A stretch of DNA of 64,000 bases from Colocasia esculenta (taxonomy: Eukaryota; Streptophyta; Magnoliopsida; Alismatales; Araceae). The notes beneath the pieces are model-generated. The model had not been told where the DNA came from and ran no database searches. It was given only the letters and a program-made list of their open reading frames with translations. Location: NCBI GenBank assembly GCA_014218235.1, contig CM024753.1:182318348-182382347 (forward strand). Direction: 5' to 3'. Below are positions 10,428 through 21,500 of the stretch, in pieces. The stretch's first letter is position 1. The number at the start of each line of letters is the position of its first letter. A program made the position numbers and the translations under genes.

Positions 10428-13400
10428 TGAGACGGTCGTAGATATTTATGCCCATTAAGACTCCATATCCAGATCCGCCTCCCGCGAACGGACCGAAGTC
10501 TCACAAGGGATATCTCACACAAGTGTCCAGTAAGAATACAAAAGACAACTACACAGTATAAAACACAAGAAAGTACATGTGCTCATACCTATATATAACA
10601 ATTTACAACTGTCCCATTAAATTATTACATGTCCAATTTAAAAGTACGACTACCTGGGGCATACCCCGAGGGAGCACAAGCTCACACAAACTAACTATTA
10701 CACTACTGCTGGTGGTACAAGTCTGCCACAACGTCTCCACAAGCTGAACCAGCGGTAAGCCCTGAAAAGAACTATAGGGGAGTGAGCCTCAACAAGTCAC
10801 AGGCTCAGTAGGGGCCACCCAAAAACCACAACAACTAAACAAAAGAGACCTCAACCCCAGAGGGTCTCACTGGCCACACAGATAGTCAAACCACATTCAA
10901 CATACTTTAACCAGGATTAATCAACAATTAATATAAACATATCAACTAATCATAAACCACGAAAGGTAAAAGAGAACAACTGGACTAGCACAACACTACT
11001 AGTCCGCCCAACCACTGGGAATACCTCAACCTTAAGCCTCACTGGCAGACCACTGCCCAGGCTCCAAGTTTCACAGGCAAACCGTTGCCTCGGCTACAAG
11101 CCTCACAGGAAAATTACCCACGTTGGGTAACCGAACTGGCATTAACATGCCAAGTCTAGCACATATTGGAACCACAACTGGAAACGTACTTTAACCAAAG
11201 TATACAGCATGTGTGGAAGGTCACCTCACGACCTCCACGCACCTATACACAAACACCGGTTCATTACAACACTTGGAGAGTTGGTACACAATACCACAAC
11301 ACAAAGCCAACCCCTAAGGGGTACAGGTACCTATTATCACTAGGTACCAACACTGAAAACACAAGTGCAGGCGTAACAGGACTGCTAACCAGAAGCTAGT
11401 CTGCCATACCTTAAAATCATAATACAACGAAAAGCTACCATCATAATACAACGGAAAGCTACCCTTACAAGGGTATATTACAACAAATGGATGGTCCTAC
11501 AACATGACCTCCACAGAGCACAGTTCCACTTCAACACCTGAAAAGACTGGTACACAACGTACCAAGAGAAACAAATACCCACAAAGGGTACAGGTACCTA
11601 CTACCACGAGGTACCAGCACAAAGTCTTAGAACAACAGTGTTATCGACGGAGCACACCACAAACCAGTGAGTCTCCACGCACCAACCACAACTACAACCG
11701 TGTCGACACCAGGGCACACCTTAGTGAGGAAGCCCTCAAACAACGAATAACAACACAAAAGCCACAATCGGTAGTAAAGCACGAGTCGGAAAGGAACGAC
11801 GCCACCACACGGGAACGAACTACTGGCTGATCAGGCCAGTATCCAACCCGGACAACACAACACAAGAACTACCTCTCAGTCTCGTAGCCACGGACCCTCA
11901 GTCCATCTACGGCTCCACAAACTCACAAGTCAAGCAACTAACTGTGGAGACTAACAAACACCACCACCTGCAGGTCACACACCCCGCAGGCCCATGCCTA
12001 GCACCTTTAGGGACTCTGGCCTAAGCTCCCCAAAGTGAGGCACTGGAAAATAGGACAAGCTGGGGACCAGTGTCGACTACTGGTGTCCGCACCCCCAACT
12101 ACGAGCGCGCTACAAGCGACCAAACACAAACTCCCACAAGTCGATGTCCCACTGTCGTCTTTCCCTCAGTCGGACGTACAACTCAAACACAGGAGTGAGG
12201 GTGTCCAGGAAGACGACACAGACCTTGACGGTACACAAGTACCGGGACAAACCCCGAGCACAACAAACACCTGTGCCTGGCTCACAAAGAACCTGGGGTA
12301 CTCGACTAGAGAGGCATTCCAGAATAGGCGCTAGACCACCACATTCGGCAATACACAAACCACAACACTTACACATTTACTACAAACCATGATACACGTG
12401 TGAGGGGTAGCTTGTCCTGGTCACTCGTGACCTACAAGCTAGCCTACACAAACACATATATGAACCATATTAATAATAACACCATAACCTATCATCGGTC
12501 ACCTTGTGACCTCCACTGCCACACTAAACACAGTACACAATAATCACGTAATAATCATACTTATACTTTACTAATTATCCATCTAGGATAATCTATAAAA
12601 GATCCTAAAGAATCAAAACTAGGTTCACACGTGAACCTCACCGCCACTATACCATGGACTAACCACAATGATTAAGATACAATAAACACGACGACGTACG
12701 ATGTGCCATGTACACACAAACCATATGCATGGCTTCCAAACCACATAAACACCACGCTAATTATATAAATAACACATTGACCACGTAAAACCAGCCCACC
12801 TTGTGAGCAACACGCTTCATGAGTGTGACAAATGCACTGGCTCCACCTGTCATTGCCATGCACAACAAATACCACTAATCGAATATTCAAAATATAGAAA
12901 GCATGCATAACGAGACCTCTCAGCTGATGTCGCGACAAGGGGCAAGGTCACCTTCATAACACGACCCATCAACTTGTCGCGTTCATAACATGAACGCTAC
13001 GGGTCAGGCTGTCGCGTTCAGGACGCGACACCCTGGGCCGTCGCCTTCACAGGCACAAACCCCAATCTGGGAGGAACTCCACGGATTACCATTCTGGATC
13101 ATTCAAACCATGCTTAATTCACATTTTTCATGCTTTAATGGTTACCCTAGCATGGTATCTACTTTTTTCAAGCGGTAAACAAGCTAACCAGCAATTCACA
13201 ATACAAATTGAGGTAGAACACCCTACCTTCGTGAAGAACGCGAAAACCGAAGATCCCTCGACATTTCCCCCGCTCCACGCGACGTCCTCATGGCGAGAAC
13301 ACGCCCCACGCACCTCCAGAACCTCAAATCGCCCGGAAAAACCCCACAGCAGCTCCCCCTGGTCGAGTAGAGCCTGTGGAAGCTATGTTCGGCCGGGGTT

Positions 13401-13774
13401 CCTTAAAAATGCATTGCAGTTGAGAACGTGACGTAGCCCTACGTCGCAACCTGAACGCAACGTAGGCGGCCGTCACCTTCTCACTCCTGACATCAGCAAG
13501 CCACCCAATGCACGATGTGTGGTGCGCATGTTGACGTTGACCACTCAACAACGGTAATAAGAACGCGACCCCCAGGGCCGTCGCGTTCAGAATGCGACGC
13601 ATACCCCTGTCGCGTTCACAGGCAGAAAACCTGTGAGTGCTTTGGGCCCAACCTAGCGGCCCACCAAGCCTCACAACGCGCGCAAACACCTGAAACACGC
13701 ACTAATAGGCACATTGGCCACAAAACCCACTAAGCAAGGATCCGTAAATATCCGAAAAATCACGCGACGTTACA
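10428..13774 (-). repeat. LARD 5' LTR
   Basis: Minus-strand LTR from TGTAACGTCGCG (13774) to CCGTCTCA (10428); the inner end has TGAGACGG where the other LTR has TGTGACGG. It is the direct-repeat partner of 4684-7988, with scattered substitutions and an extra segment near 11478-11520. The target duplication CAATC follows at 13775. Confidence 0.9.
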
Positions 13775-13779
13775 CAATC

Positions 13780-14886
13780 CCTAGCATAATGTCCTGGCTG
13801 ACCACAAGCGTAACATATGACCTCTCGAGAAGTTGCAGGTTGACCTGCGGTACTCTGCTGCGACTCCTCTGGAACTGGTGGCCTGTAGCCACACCCCTGC
13901 TGGAAACCACCCTGCTAGAAACCCTGTTGCCTGCCTCTACCTCGTCCTCCTCCTTGGAAGAATTTCTTGATCTGCTTGCCCCACTTTGCTATCCTAAACG
14001 ATGATGCTCCTGAGGGTGCCTTTCCTTTGCTGATGCCCTGCGACTGCTGGGGAAGTCGGAAGCTGCCTGAACCTCCCGCCTGAGACTGACTCTACCTAGC
14101 CTGCAAAGTCCTCTCCAACATAGTTGCCCGCTGTGCTGTCTCCTCTACTGTTCTGCACATCAGTGAAGCTACTGCATCCTGCAACTCGGACCTCAATCCC
14201 CTAATAAAATACTCCACCATTATTGCATGATCGGTCACCACATAAGGGGCATATCTACTCAATGCCATGAATCTCATCTGATACTCCAACACAGACAATC
14301 TCCCTTGCTGTAAAGTTCTAAACTGCTGCCTCTTTGCTTGTTGGATCTGTAGTGGAAAGAACGTGTCATTGAAAACCGTCAAAAATTCTGGCCAAGTAAT
14401 TCCATCTTTTGTCCTTCCTGCAAAAGCAGTCTGTAACTTGAGTCTCCACCATTCCTGAGCAAATTCCCTCAACTGATAAATAGCAAGAATGACTCTATCT
14501 TCCTGCGGACACCTCATAGTCACAAATACCCTCTCGATCTCATGTATACAATGCTCTGCAGTATCTGGATTAGGGCCACCTGAATAAGTAGGGGGCTGTA
14601 ACCTTAAAAACCTTTCCACAAGAGTTGTGGGATCCTCTGCAGTAGCTAGCCTCACTGGCAGTGCAGGGTGCACAGGTACTACAGGAGGTACCTCAACTCC
14701 TACTGGGGGTAGAACTGGAGCTGCTGGCACTGCCTCTTCGACAACTGGTATTGCTGACTGTGCGGGTCCTGGCTGATCCATCCTCATACGGATCTCCGTA
14801 AGACTTTCCCATATCCGCTCAATCATCCTCTTGGTAGAATCCTCCAGATCATCACCACCTCCTCCCCAATCTCTCTGATCTGCCAT
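13780..14886 (-). pseudogene. gag: E1 gag (capsid and nucleocapsid)
   Basis: The minus-strand start is at 14886 (MADQRDWGGGG, matching the E4 start at 31236). The order is a Gly/Asp-rich N-terminus, a variable Pro/Val-rich linker, the retrotransposon gag core (FLRLQPPTYSGGPNPDT, WWRLKLQTAFAGR, ALSRYAPYV, EYFIRGLR), a basic Gly/Arg tail, and a CCHC zinc knuckle CYACGQPGHYARD-C whose last Cys is split by the LARD. Gag would form the particle and bind RNA. In-frame TAGs at 14092-14094 and near 13912 sit where Gln is likely, so it is dead. An upstream in-frame ATG at 14940 exists, but the start at 14886 is supported by homology. Confidence 0.88.
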
Positions 14887-15027
14887 TTCTGATCCTGCAC
14901 AAACAATTTTCCAACCACATAATACAACACATATCAACACAAAAACCCAGGGTCAACTACCAGCAGTGGGTTTAAGTAAAGAATTGGCTATGTAAATTTC
15001 TTGTTCCTTAACATTTATACGGACTAT

Positions 15028-15039
15028 GCTCTGATACCA
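15028..15039 (-). other. E1 primer binding site (initiator tRNA-Met)
   Basis: The minus strand reads TGGTATCAGAGC two bases from the LTR end at 15042. It fixes the orientation and the inner boundary of the E1 5' LTR. Confidence 0.88.
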
Positions 15040-15041
15040 AC

Positions 15042-15229
15042 TGTGACGGACCACATCGTTCAAACCCGTTAACCTGATAACGAGCCTGATACGACTCTGC
15101 CTCCCGCGAACGAGCTGAAGCTTCGCAAGGGATATCATTCACACATGTCCGTAAAAATATAAAGGAAACTATAGAACATAAGTAAACATTCCATTCCACA
15201 AATATTTACATGGGATTTACATAGCTAGT
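15042..15229 (-). repeat. E1 5' LTR, inner end
   Basis: The last 188 bp of the E1 5' LTR on the minus strand, ending CCGTCACA next to the primer binding site. It contains the CTGCCTCCCGCGAACG and AAGGGATATCA blocks (as read on +) shared with the LARD and E4 LTRs. Copia-A interrupts it after CTAGT (15225-15229); the LTR resumes at 25643. Confidence 0.85.
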
Positions 15230-15496
15230 TGTTGGGTTCACATTCTAAATCATAAATACAACATGTTTTTATTGATGATCAATGATGAACAAAGTAAACA
15301 AGTGAACAATGTGAGTTGTGTTTAAAGTTGCATAAGATCTATACATATGACTTGTCCCAATGTGTTGGTATAATGTTTAGTTTTAAATGACTACAATGTC
15401 TCACTAACTATGTTCATTATTTTAGGTGAGATGTTGAGCAAGTCATGTACAAAGAACAAGGTCAAAATGATGAAGATATACATGAAAAGCAAGTAC

Positions 15497-15748
15497 TTGT
15501 CGACAGCAGGAAGGATCCCTGTCGACAGATATACTCAAGCCAGAAGGCCAGTCTTCAATACAGATGTGCCTGTCGACAGCACCCCATCTACCTGTCGACA
15601 AGAAGAGGTTCCCAGAACCCCCAAACCTTCTGTCTGCATGTGCCTGTCGACAGCACCCAGTCGCCTGTCGACAGCAAGTGCCTTCCAGAAGCTTTGAATC
15701 TTCTGCTTGCTTGCGCCTGTCGACAGGAGCACCCAGTGCTGTCAACAG
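15497..15748. repeat. Four pairs of CTGTCGACAG palindromes in Copia-A 5' LTR
   Basis: Motifs start at 15497, 15519, 15570, 15592, 15644, 15665, 15717 and 15739. Spacing within pairs is 22, 22, 21 and 22 bp; pairs start 73, 74 and 73 bp apart. Four of the copies are perfect inner motifs in series and 15497, 15592 and 15739 have one changed base. Between pairs a CCAGAA...TTCTG block recurs. The array ends about 90 bp upstream of the TATA-like box, where an enhancer would be expected. Binding function is inferred. Confidence 0.93.
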
Positions 15749-15835
15749 ACGGAGAGAGTCTTCAAATACGGGAAGTCTTCAAGTTGCCATAGATGGTGTT
15801 TCCACATACCACGACTCTCCATATGTAAACACCTC

Positions 15836-15843
15836 TATTTAAG
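15836..15843 (+). promoter_or_regulatory. TATA-like box of Copia-A 5' LTR
   Basis: TATTTAAG, identical in the 3' LTR at 24901-24908, lies downstream of the palindrome array and about 730 bp before the LTR end. It is the most plausible core promoter of this LTR. Confidence 0.5.
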
Positions 15844-16576
15844 CATCTTTTTGAAGACAATCACGAACACGAGCAGCCTCTAAGCAAGAACCCTAAAAGC
15901 TTCTCAAGAAAAGTCTTACCCTGCTGCTCTGCTTCTACCTGCTGCCCAGATTCAACAAGAGAAGTCTTCCGTGCAGCGGTGAAGTCTGAACGTCGTGGAT
16001 TCAAGCCTCTCCATCAACTTCTGGTCATCAAGACGAAGCTTGAAGTCTACCCAGACGTTCATCAGAAGAGTTTTCAATTGGATTTGATTCTCAACTCTCA
16101 AACTCTTCTCTGTTTTACTTTTATCCATACTTGTGTGTGTGTGGTGTGTTTCAAGCAGTCCTTGTGCTTGATACACGTGTGTGTGTTGTTCTAATCGTGG
16201 TTACACATCAGAGAACGTGTGTGTGTGAGTTGTAGTTCGTGAACTAGCTTATAAGCAGGTGATTCTGTGTGTGTGTGTGTGGCCCGTGGATGTAGGATAC
16301 ACGAGTTGTGTATTCCGAACCACATAAATCGTTGTGTCTCGTGGTTTGAACGTTTCTACGTTAGATGTTTGGTAGGCACGGCGCATTTACACACGTCTAA
16401 TCATCTGTTTGATATCTATCATCGAATCACACACATCCACACTAAGTTTAGTCCTTGCCATAACTTCTAGTAATTTGTATCTTATCGAAAAGAAGGCAAC
16501 AAGTGTTCTTAATAGACAGTAATCTATTCAACCCCCCTTCTAGATTACCATATAGGGAATTCCGCAACACTTCAAT

Positions 16577-16588
16577 TGGTATCAGAGC
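16577..16588 (+). other. Copia-A primer binding site (initiator tRNA-Met)
   Basis: TGGTATCAGAGC begins two bases after the 5' LTR end. It sets the + orientation of the element. Confidence 0.88.
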
Positions 16589-16648
16589 GAGGTTTCTCCA
16601 TTTACTATCACATCTATTTGATCTTACGATCAGGAGATCCTTGATCTT

Positions 16649-18621
16649 ATGGATTCTAGTAAGGGGTATATGGCCGAGGGACATTCAGTCACTAGGCCAC
16701 CCTTCTTTGATAGCACTGACTATCCCTATTGGAAAAACCGCATGCAAGTGTTTCTACGTGCACAAAACTTTGAATTGTGGAAGATAGTCAGAACAGGACC
16801 ATATGAATTGCCTCAAGACGAAGATACATGGACTAAAGACCAGATTGCCAAAGGGACTCTCAACTGGAGCGCCCTCAACATGATGCAGTGCGCGGTCCAT
16901 CCAAAGGAATACTCGAGGGTCTCCACATGCACCTCAGCTAAGGAAATGTGGGACAAGCTCGAGTTAATATATGAAGGTACGTCTGAGGTGAGAGAATCTA
17001 AGGTAAGCATGCTAGTCTCAAAATATGAAATGTTTAAGATGAATCATGATGAGACAATATCATGGTTCTGATAAATGGACTAAAAGGTCTTAAAAAGGAA
17101 TACTCAGAGAGTGATTTGGTTAGGAAGATACTTCGGTCTCTTCCATCCTCATGGAACACCAAAGTCACTGTCATTGAGGATTCTAAGAATCTTTCAACCA
17201 TGAAGGTGGATGAGTTGATTGGTTCTCTCATGACCTATGAATTGAATGTGAAAAGGAAGGAAACTTAAGAGAACCCAAGGAAGTCCATTGCTTTGAAAGC
17301 TTCCAAGAAAGTCTCTTCAGATTCCAAAAGGAGTACTCAACAGGAAAGTATTGAGTCTGAATCCTCTAGTGATAGTGAGAATGACGAGATGGCCATGCTC
17401 ACTAGACAATTTAAGAAGTTACTTAAATTCAAGAAAAGAGGTTCAGGAAACTCAAAACCGTTCCAAAAGGGTACCAACAGATTTGATTCACCTAACAAAA
17501 AATCTGATGTGGTTTGTTATGAGTGCAAGAAGCAGGGGCACATGAGAGGAGAATGCCCAGAGCTTAAGAAAAAATTGAAGAAAGACAAATTCACGTTCAA
17601 GAAAGCCAAAGCAATGTTGGCTTCATGGAGTGATGAAGATGAGGACAGTCAAGCCACCTCGGAAGATGAAGAGATTCAGTGTCTCATGGCAAAGAGTGAC
17701 GATTCAACTGAGGTAAACTCTTCCTTCGAGAATTTTTCTTTTGATGAATGGGAAGAGGCATATACTGTACTATTTGAAAAATTTTGTGAATTTAAGTCTG
17801 AAAACAAAGCACTTAAGAAGAAAATGAATTTACTTGTTCATGAATCAAACAACAATGAAGAAATTGAGTCTCTGAACAAGATAATGGATTTGATGAAAAT
17901 TGATGAACAAACCCACATGGATGAATTGGATAGCATGAAACTTAAGTATCAAGAAGTTCAAAAGGAAAGAGATGATCTAATAAACTCTCTTGAAATTCTT
18001 AAAGGTGAGCATGCTAATCTGAAAGAGAAATTTGAAAAAGCTGAAACAGAACTAAAAGACAAATCAAAAGATCTATCAAGTTTTGTAAAGAGCAAACAGA
18101 ACTTGGATGAAATCTTAGGTTCAAATGTTTTTGTTGCAAGACATGGGATTGGATTTCAAAATCCAAAGCCAAAAGTAATTGGCAAAAATCTGATGACTGA
18201 TTTCATTGATCTAACCCCAAGCTCTAGCAAACCAAACCCTTCAAAGAAAAGGAAAAATCAACACAAGGGTAAAAAATACGAACCTAAAGTCACCAAATTT
18301 GTTCCTAGTCAACATGAGGAATTTACTACAAGCTCTAAACAGGGCCGTCCACAAGACAAACAGCAAGTTCCCAAGGCTAGACTTACAAGGGAACAAAAAG
18401 GTAAGATGCCTATGGATGCTTCTAAAAATGTCAAACCCAATGTAGTTCCTAAATCATCATCATGCAATATCTGTAAAAAGATTGGACATAATGAAAAACA
18501 ATGCTGGAATAAACCAAATCAAATGAAAATCAAACAAGTTTGGATTCCTAAGCATTTCTTATTTGGCATGAATGATACAATGGGACCCAAAGTAATTTGG
18601 GTACCAAAACCTCTCGTCTGA
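16649..18621 (+). pseudogene. gag: Copia-A gag, long Sirevirus type
   Basis: The ATG at 16649 lies 60 bp after the primer binding site. Visible parts are the N-terminal copia gag domain (PFFDSTDYPYWKNRM), a middle part (VRKILRSLPSSWNTKV), a CCHC knuckle CYECKKQGHMRGEC near 17515, an acidic Ser-rich segment, a long coiled-coil rich in Lys/Glu/Leu (about 17790-18110), and a second CCHC CNICKKIGHNEKQC near 18463. Two knuckles plus the coiled-coil fit Sirevirus gag, which packages RNA in cytoplasmic particles. It is broken: a small deletion near 17062 shifts frame (Copia-B has about eight extra residues there), and a TAA occurs at 17266-17268. From 17269 the frame is open to the stop at 18619-18621. 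Confidence 0.88.
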
Positions 18622-18622
18622 T

Positions 18623-20051
18623 CCACATGTGCAGGAATGCCTAGCAGCCCACAATCAAAACAAATGGTACCTGGACAACGGCTGCTCGAGGCATATGACG
18701 GGCGACAAAGCTAAATTCAGTTTGCTCGTGGAAAAAGACGGAGGTCAAGTGATCTTTGGAGGTAACAATAAAGGCCAGATCATCGGCTCAAGTAAAGTTG
18801 GTAAGTTTGCCTCTAACTCTATAGACAATGTGCTACTAGTTGATGGCCTTCATCACAATTTGCTCAGCATAAGTCAATTGTGTGATAAAGGTCATAAAAT
18901 TGTCTTTGAATCCAATTCATGTCACATTCTGGATAAGGAAACAAGAAGCCTAAAATTTTCTGGAAAAATAATGAATAACATCTACATGGTTGACTTAGAT
19001 GATCCAGAAAATAACAATTTGTGTCTTGTAGCAAACAAACAGGACGAGCTTACATTGTGGCATCGTAGGCTCTGTCATGCTAGTTACAATGTTTTGCACA
19101 AGATCATGAGGCTTAAGTTGGAACCAAGGTATAGACCACCTGTTTTCCTCCCCGAGAACTCCCGAGCAAAATGGAGTTGTGGAGAGAAAAAATAGAACCT
19201 TGGTGGAGATGGCTCGTACGCTTCTGGTCGAGAATCAATTAGCACGAACCTTTTGGGAAGAAGCGGTAAACACATCATGTTACATCCTTAATCGAGCCAT
19301 GGTAAGACCAGTATTCAAGAAAACTCCTTACGAACTTCTGAAAGGTAAGAAACCCACCATTGGGTACTTTAAAGTTTTTGGTTCAAAGGTGTTTGTTCAT
19401 AACAATGATAAAAATGACTTGGACAAGTTTGAAGCCAAAAGCGATCAAGGTATTTTTCTTGGATACTCTGAACATTCTAGAGCTTATAGAGTGTTTAATC
19501 TGAAAACCAGAAAGGTGGAAGAAACTACACATGTTGTTTTTGATAAATCTCAAATCAAGTCTAACAATTCTACTCTTTACAGGTTTGACTATGAATCTGA
19601 TGAAACAACTCTTGGAGATTTACAAAGCAAATCAAATGCACTCTCCAAGTCAATTCATAAAGCTAAACGTGGATATCTTCGCAGGTACGATGATGAAGAT
19701 GACGGTCATCTACTCAAAAATGAAGAAGAAATACCTGCACAAGATCCACAACAAGAGGATGAACCTCAACATGAAACTCCTCCAGCCACCCCTCCTCTGG
19801 AACAACATCCTCAACTGCAAGATCAACCAGGTCCTTCAACAATCACCAATGTGAGGTACTCTAAAGCTCATCCACTTGAGAATGTCATAGGTAACATAAA
19901 TGATTCAGTTCAAACTAGGTCTCAAGTTAATCAAATAGTTGAACAGGATCATTTGGCCTTTGTCTCTCAAGTGGAGCCTAAAAATGTTGAAGAAGCATTA
20001 AAAGAAAATTCATGGATTGATGCTATGCATGAGGAGTTAGGCCAATTTTAA
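18623..20051 (+). pseudogene. pol: Copia-A protease and integrase, integrase core deleted
   Basis: Protease is recognisable from WYLDNGCSRHMTG near 18665 (family signature D-S/N-G-C). The integrase N-terminal zinc domain begins at LWHRRLCHASY (about 19056), but after about 19115 the sequence jumps to the end of the catalytic core (NQGIDH, SSPRTPEQNGVVERKNRT). Comparison with Copia-B shows about 140 residues missing, including two of the three catalytic acidic residues; only the Glu in the VVERKN motif remains. The C-terminal integrase part (FKVFGSKVFVHN, KSDQGIFLGYS) is present to a TAA at 20049. Protease and the later part are in different frames across the deletion. Integration by its own enzyme is impossible. 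Confidence 0.88.
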
Positions 20052-21500
20052 AGAAATAATGTCTGGAGTTTGGTTCCTAAAACCCCTGAAATTTCTGTTA
20101 TAGGAACAAGGTGGGTCTTTAGGAATAAACTTAATGAAGAGGGTAAAGTGGTGAGAAACAAGGCTAGACTGGTAGCAAAGGGTTACAATCAGGAATTTGG
20201 TGTGGATTTTGAAGAATCCTTTGCACCTGTAGCTAGGCTAGAAGCAGTTAGGATCTTGTTAGCATATGCATGTTCTCACAAGTTCAAACTATATCAAATG
20301 GATGTTAAGACTGCTTTCTTAAATGGCTACATAAAAGAGGAAGTCTACGTTTCTCAACCACCCGGCTTTGAGGATCATGATAAACCAAACCATGTATTTA
20401 AACTGCACAAAGCTCTCTATGGTTTGAAACAGGCACCCCGAGCTTGGTACGACCGGCTCAGCTCATTTCTGGTAAGTAAAAACTACTCCAGAGGTAAAGT
20501 GGACCAAACACTCTTTACAAAGAAAGTTTGCAATCATATCATAGTTGTTCAAGTTTATGTGGATGACATTATATTTGGTTCCACTAACAGTTCGCTGTGT
20601 GAAGAATTTTCAAAACACATGCACAGTGAATTTGAGATGAGCTTAATGGGGGAGTTACAATTTTTTCTTGGTTTGCAGGTCAAACAGTTAGAAGATGGAT
20701 TCTTCATCAACCAAGAAAAATATGTCAAAGAACTTCTGAAGAAGTTTCAGTTTGAACAAGCTAAACATGCTTCAACACCAATGAGCACAAGCATAAAGCT
20801 GGAAAATGATGAGAAAGGTAAAATGGTAGATGCCAAACACTTTCGAGGTATGATTGACTCACTCCTTTATCTTACTGTAAGTAGACCAGACATACAATTC
20901 AGCGTTTGTCTTTGTGCTAGATATCAATCTAGTCCAAAGGAAAGCCATCTAATTGCAGTTAAGAGAATTTTCAGATATCTCTCAGGTACGCATGATTTGG
21001 GTCTTTGGTATCCAGCTGGTAGTATCTTTGAATCGATTTCTTATTCTGATGCAGACTACGCTGGGTGTAAAATTGATAGGAAAATCACTAGTGGCTATTG
21101 CCAAATGCTTGGTGGTTGTATGGTTTCGTGGGCATCCAAGAAGCAACACTCGGTTGCACTCTCTACTGCAGAAGTAGAATATGTTGCTGCAGGGAGTTGT
21201 GCAACACAAGTGTTGTGCATAAAAAGTCAGTTGTGTGACTACAACATTGATCTTGGATGCACACCTATCCTATGTGACAACACTAGTGCCATCAATCTTT
21301 CAAAGAACCCCATTCAACACTCTAGGACAAAACACATTGAAATCCGTCACCACTTTCTGAGAGATGAAGTGGCCAACAAAGCATTGGAAATTACCTTCAT
21401 ACCCACTGAAAAATAATTGGCTAATATCTTTACCAAACCATTGGCAGAAGATAGGTTCACCACATTGAGAAGAGAGTTGGGTTTGTGCAAATTACAATGA
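20052..21500 (+). pseudogene. pol: Copia-A reverse transcriptase and RNase H
   Basis: In the same frame as the end of integrase, separated only by the TAA at 20049-20051. RT motifs are GTRWVFRNKL, KARLVAKGYNQ, FAPVARLEAVR, QMDVKTAFLNG, LYGLKQAPRAWYDRL and the catalytic YVDDIIFGS near 20556. RNase H follows (SYSDADYAGC, STAEVEYVAA, CDNTSAINLSKNP, RTKHIEIRHHFLRD). A TAA at 21414-21416 precedes the final LANIFTKPL motif and the natural end at 21498-21500. RT is nearly intact with the active-site Asp pair retained, so this is the best-preserved enzyme of the element. Confidence 0.92.

Larger units (their letters stand above)
4684..13774 (-). mobile_element. LARD: non-autonomous LTR retrotransposon inserted in E1 gag
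   Basis: Two direct LTRs of about 3.3 kb (4684-7988 and 10428-13774) flank 2.4 kb with no gag or pol. A perfect 5-bp target duplication CAATC is at 4679-4683 and 13775-13779. On the minus strand the order is LTR, primer binding site TGGTATCAGAGC, internal spacer, LTR. LTR sequence is clearly homologous to E1 and E4 LTRs (for example the blocks around 6200-6420 and 30070-30300), and the bases before the 3' LTR resemble the polypurine region before the E4 3' LTR. Large LTRs with a long non-coding interior define a LARD; mobilisation by E1/E4-type proteins is inferred. Confidence 0.9.
15230..16574 (+). repeat. Copia-A 5' LTR
   Basis: Direct repeat of 24295-25637, beginning TGTTGGGTTCACATTC and ending CCGCAACACTTCA directly before the primer binding site. 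It contains an eight-copy palindrome array (15497-15748), a TATA-like box at 15836, and GT-rich microsatellite tracts around 16132 and 16266 that differ in length between the two LTRs. Confidence 0.95.

Noticed and set aside
15497..15748. CRISPR-like spacing of repeats
   Set aside because: Repeats are 10-bp palindromes in pairs, spacers are 12 and about 40 bp and are related to each other, no cas gene, and the host is a plant.
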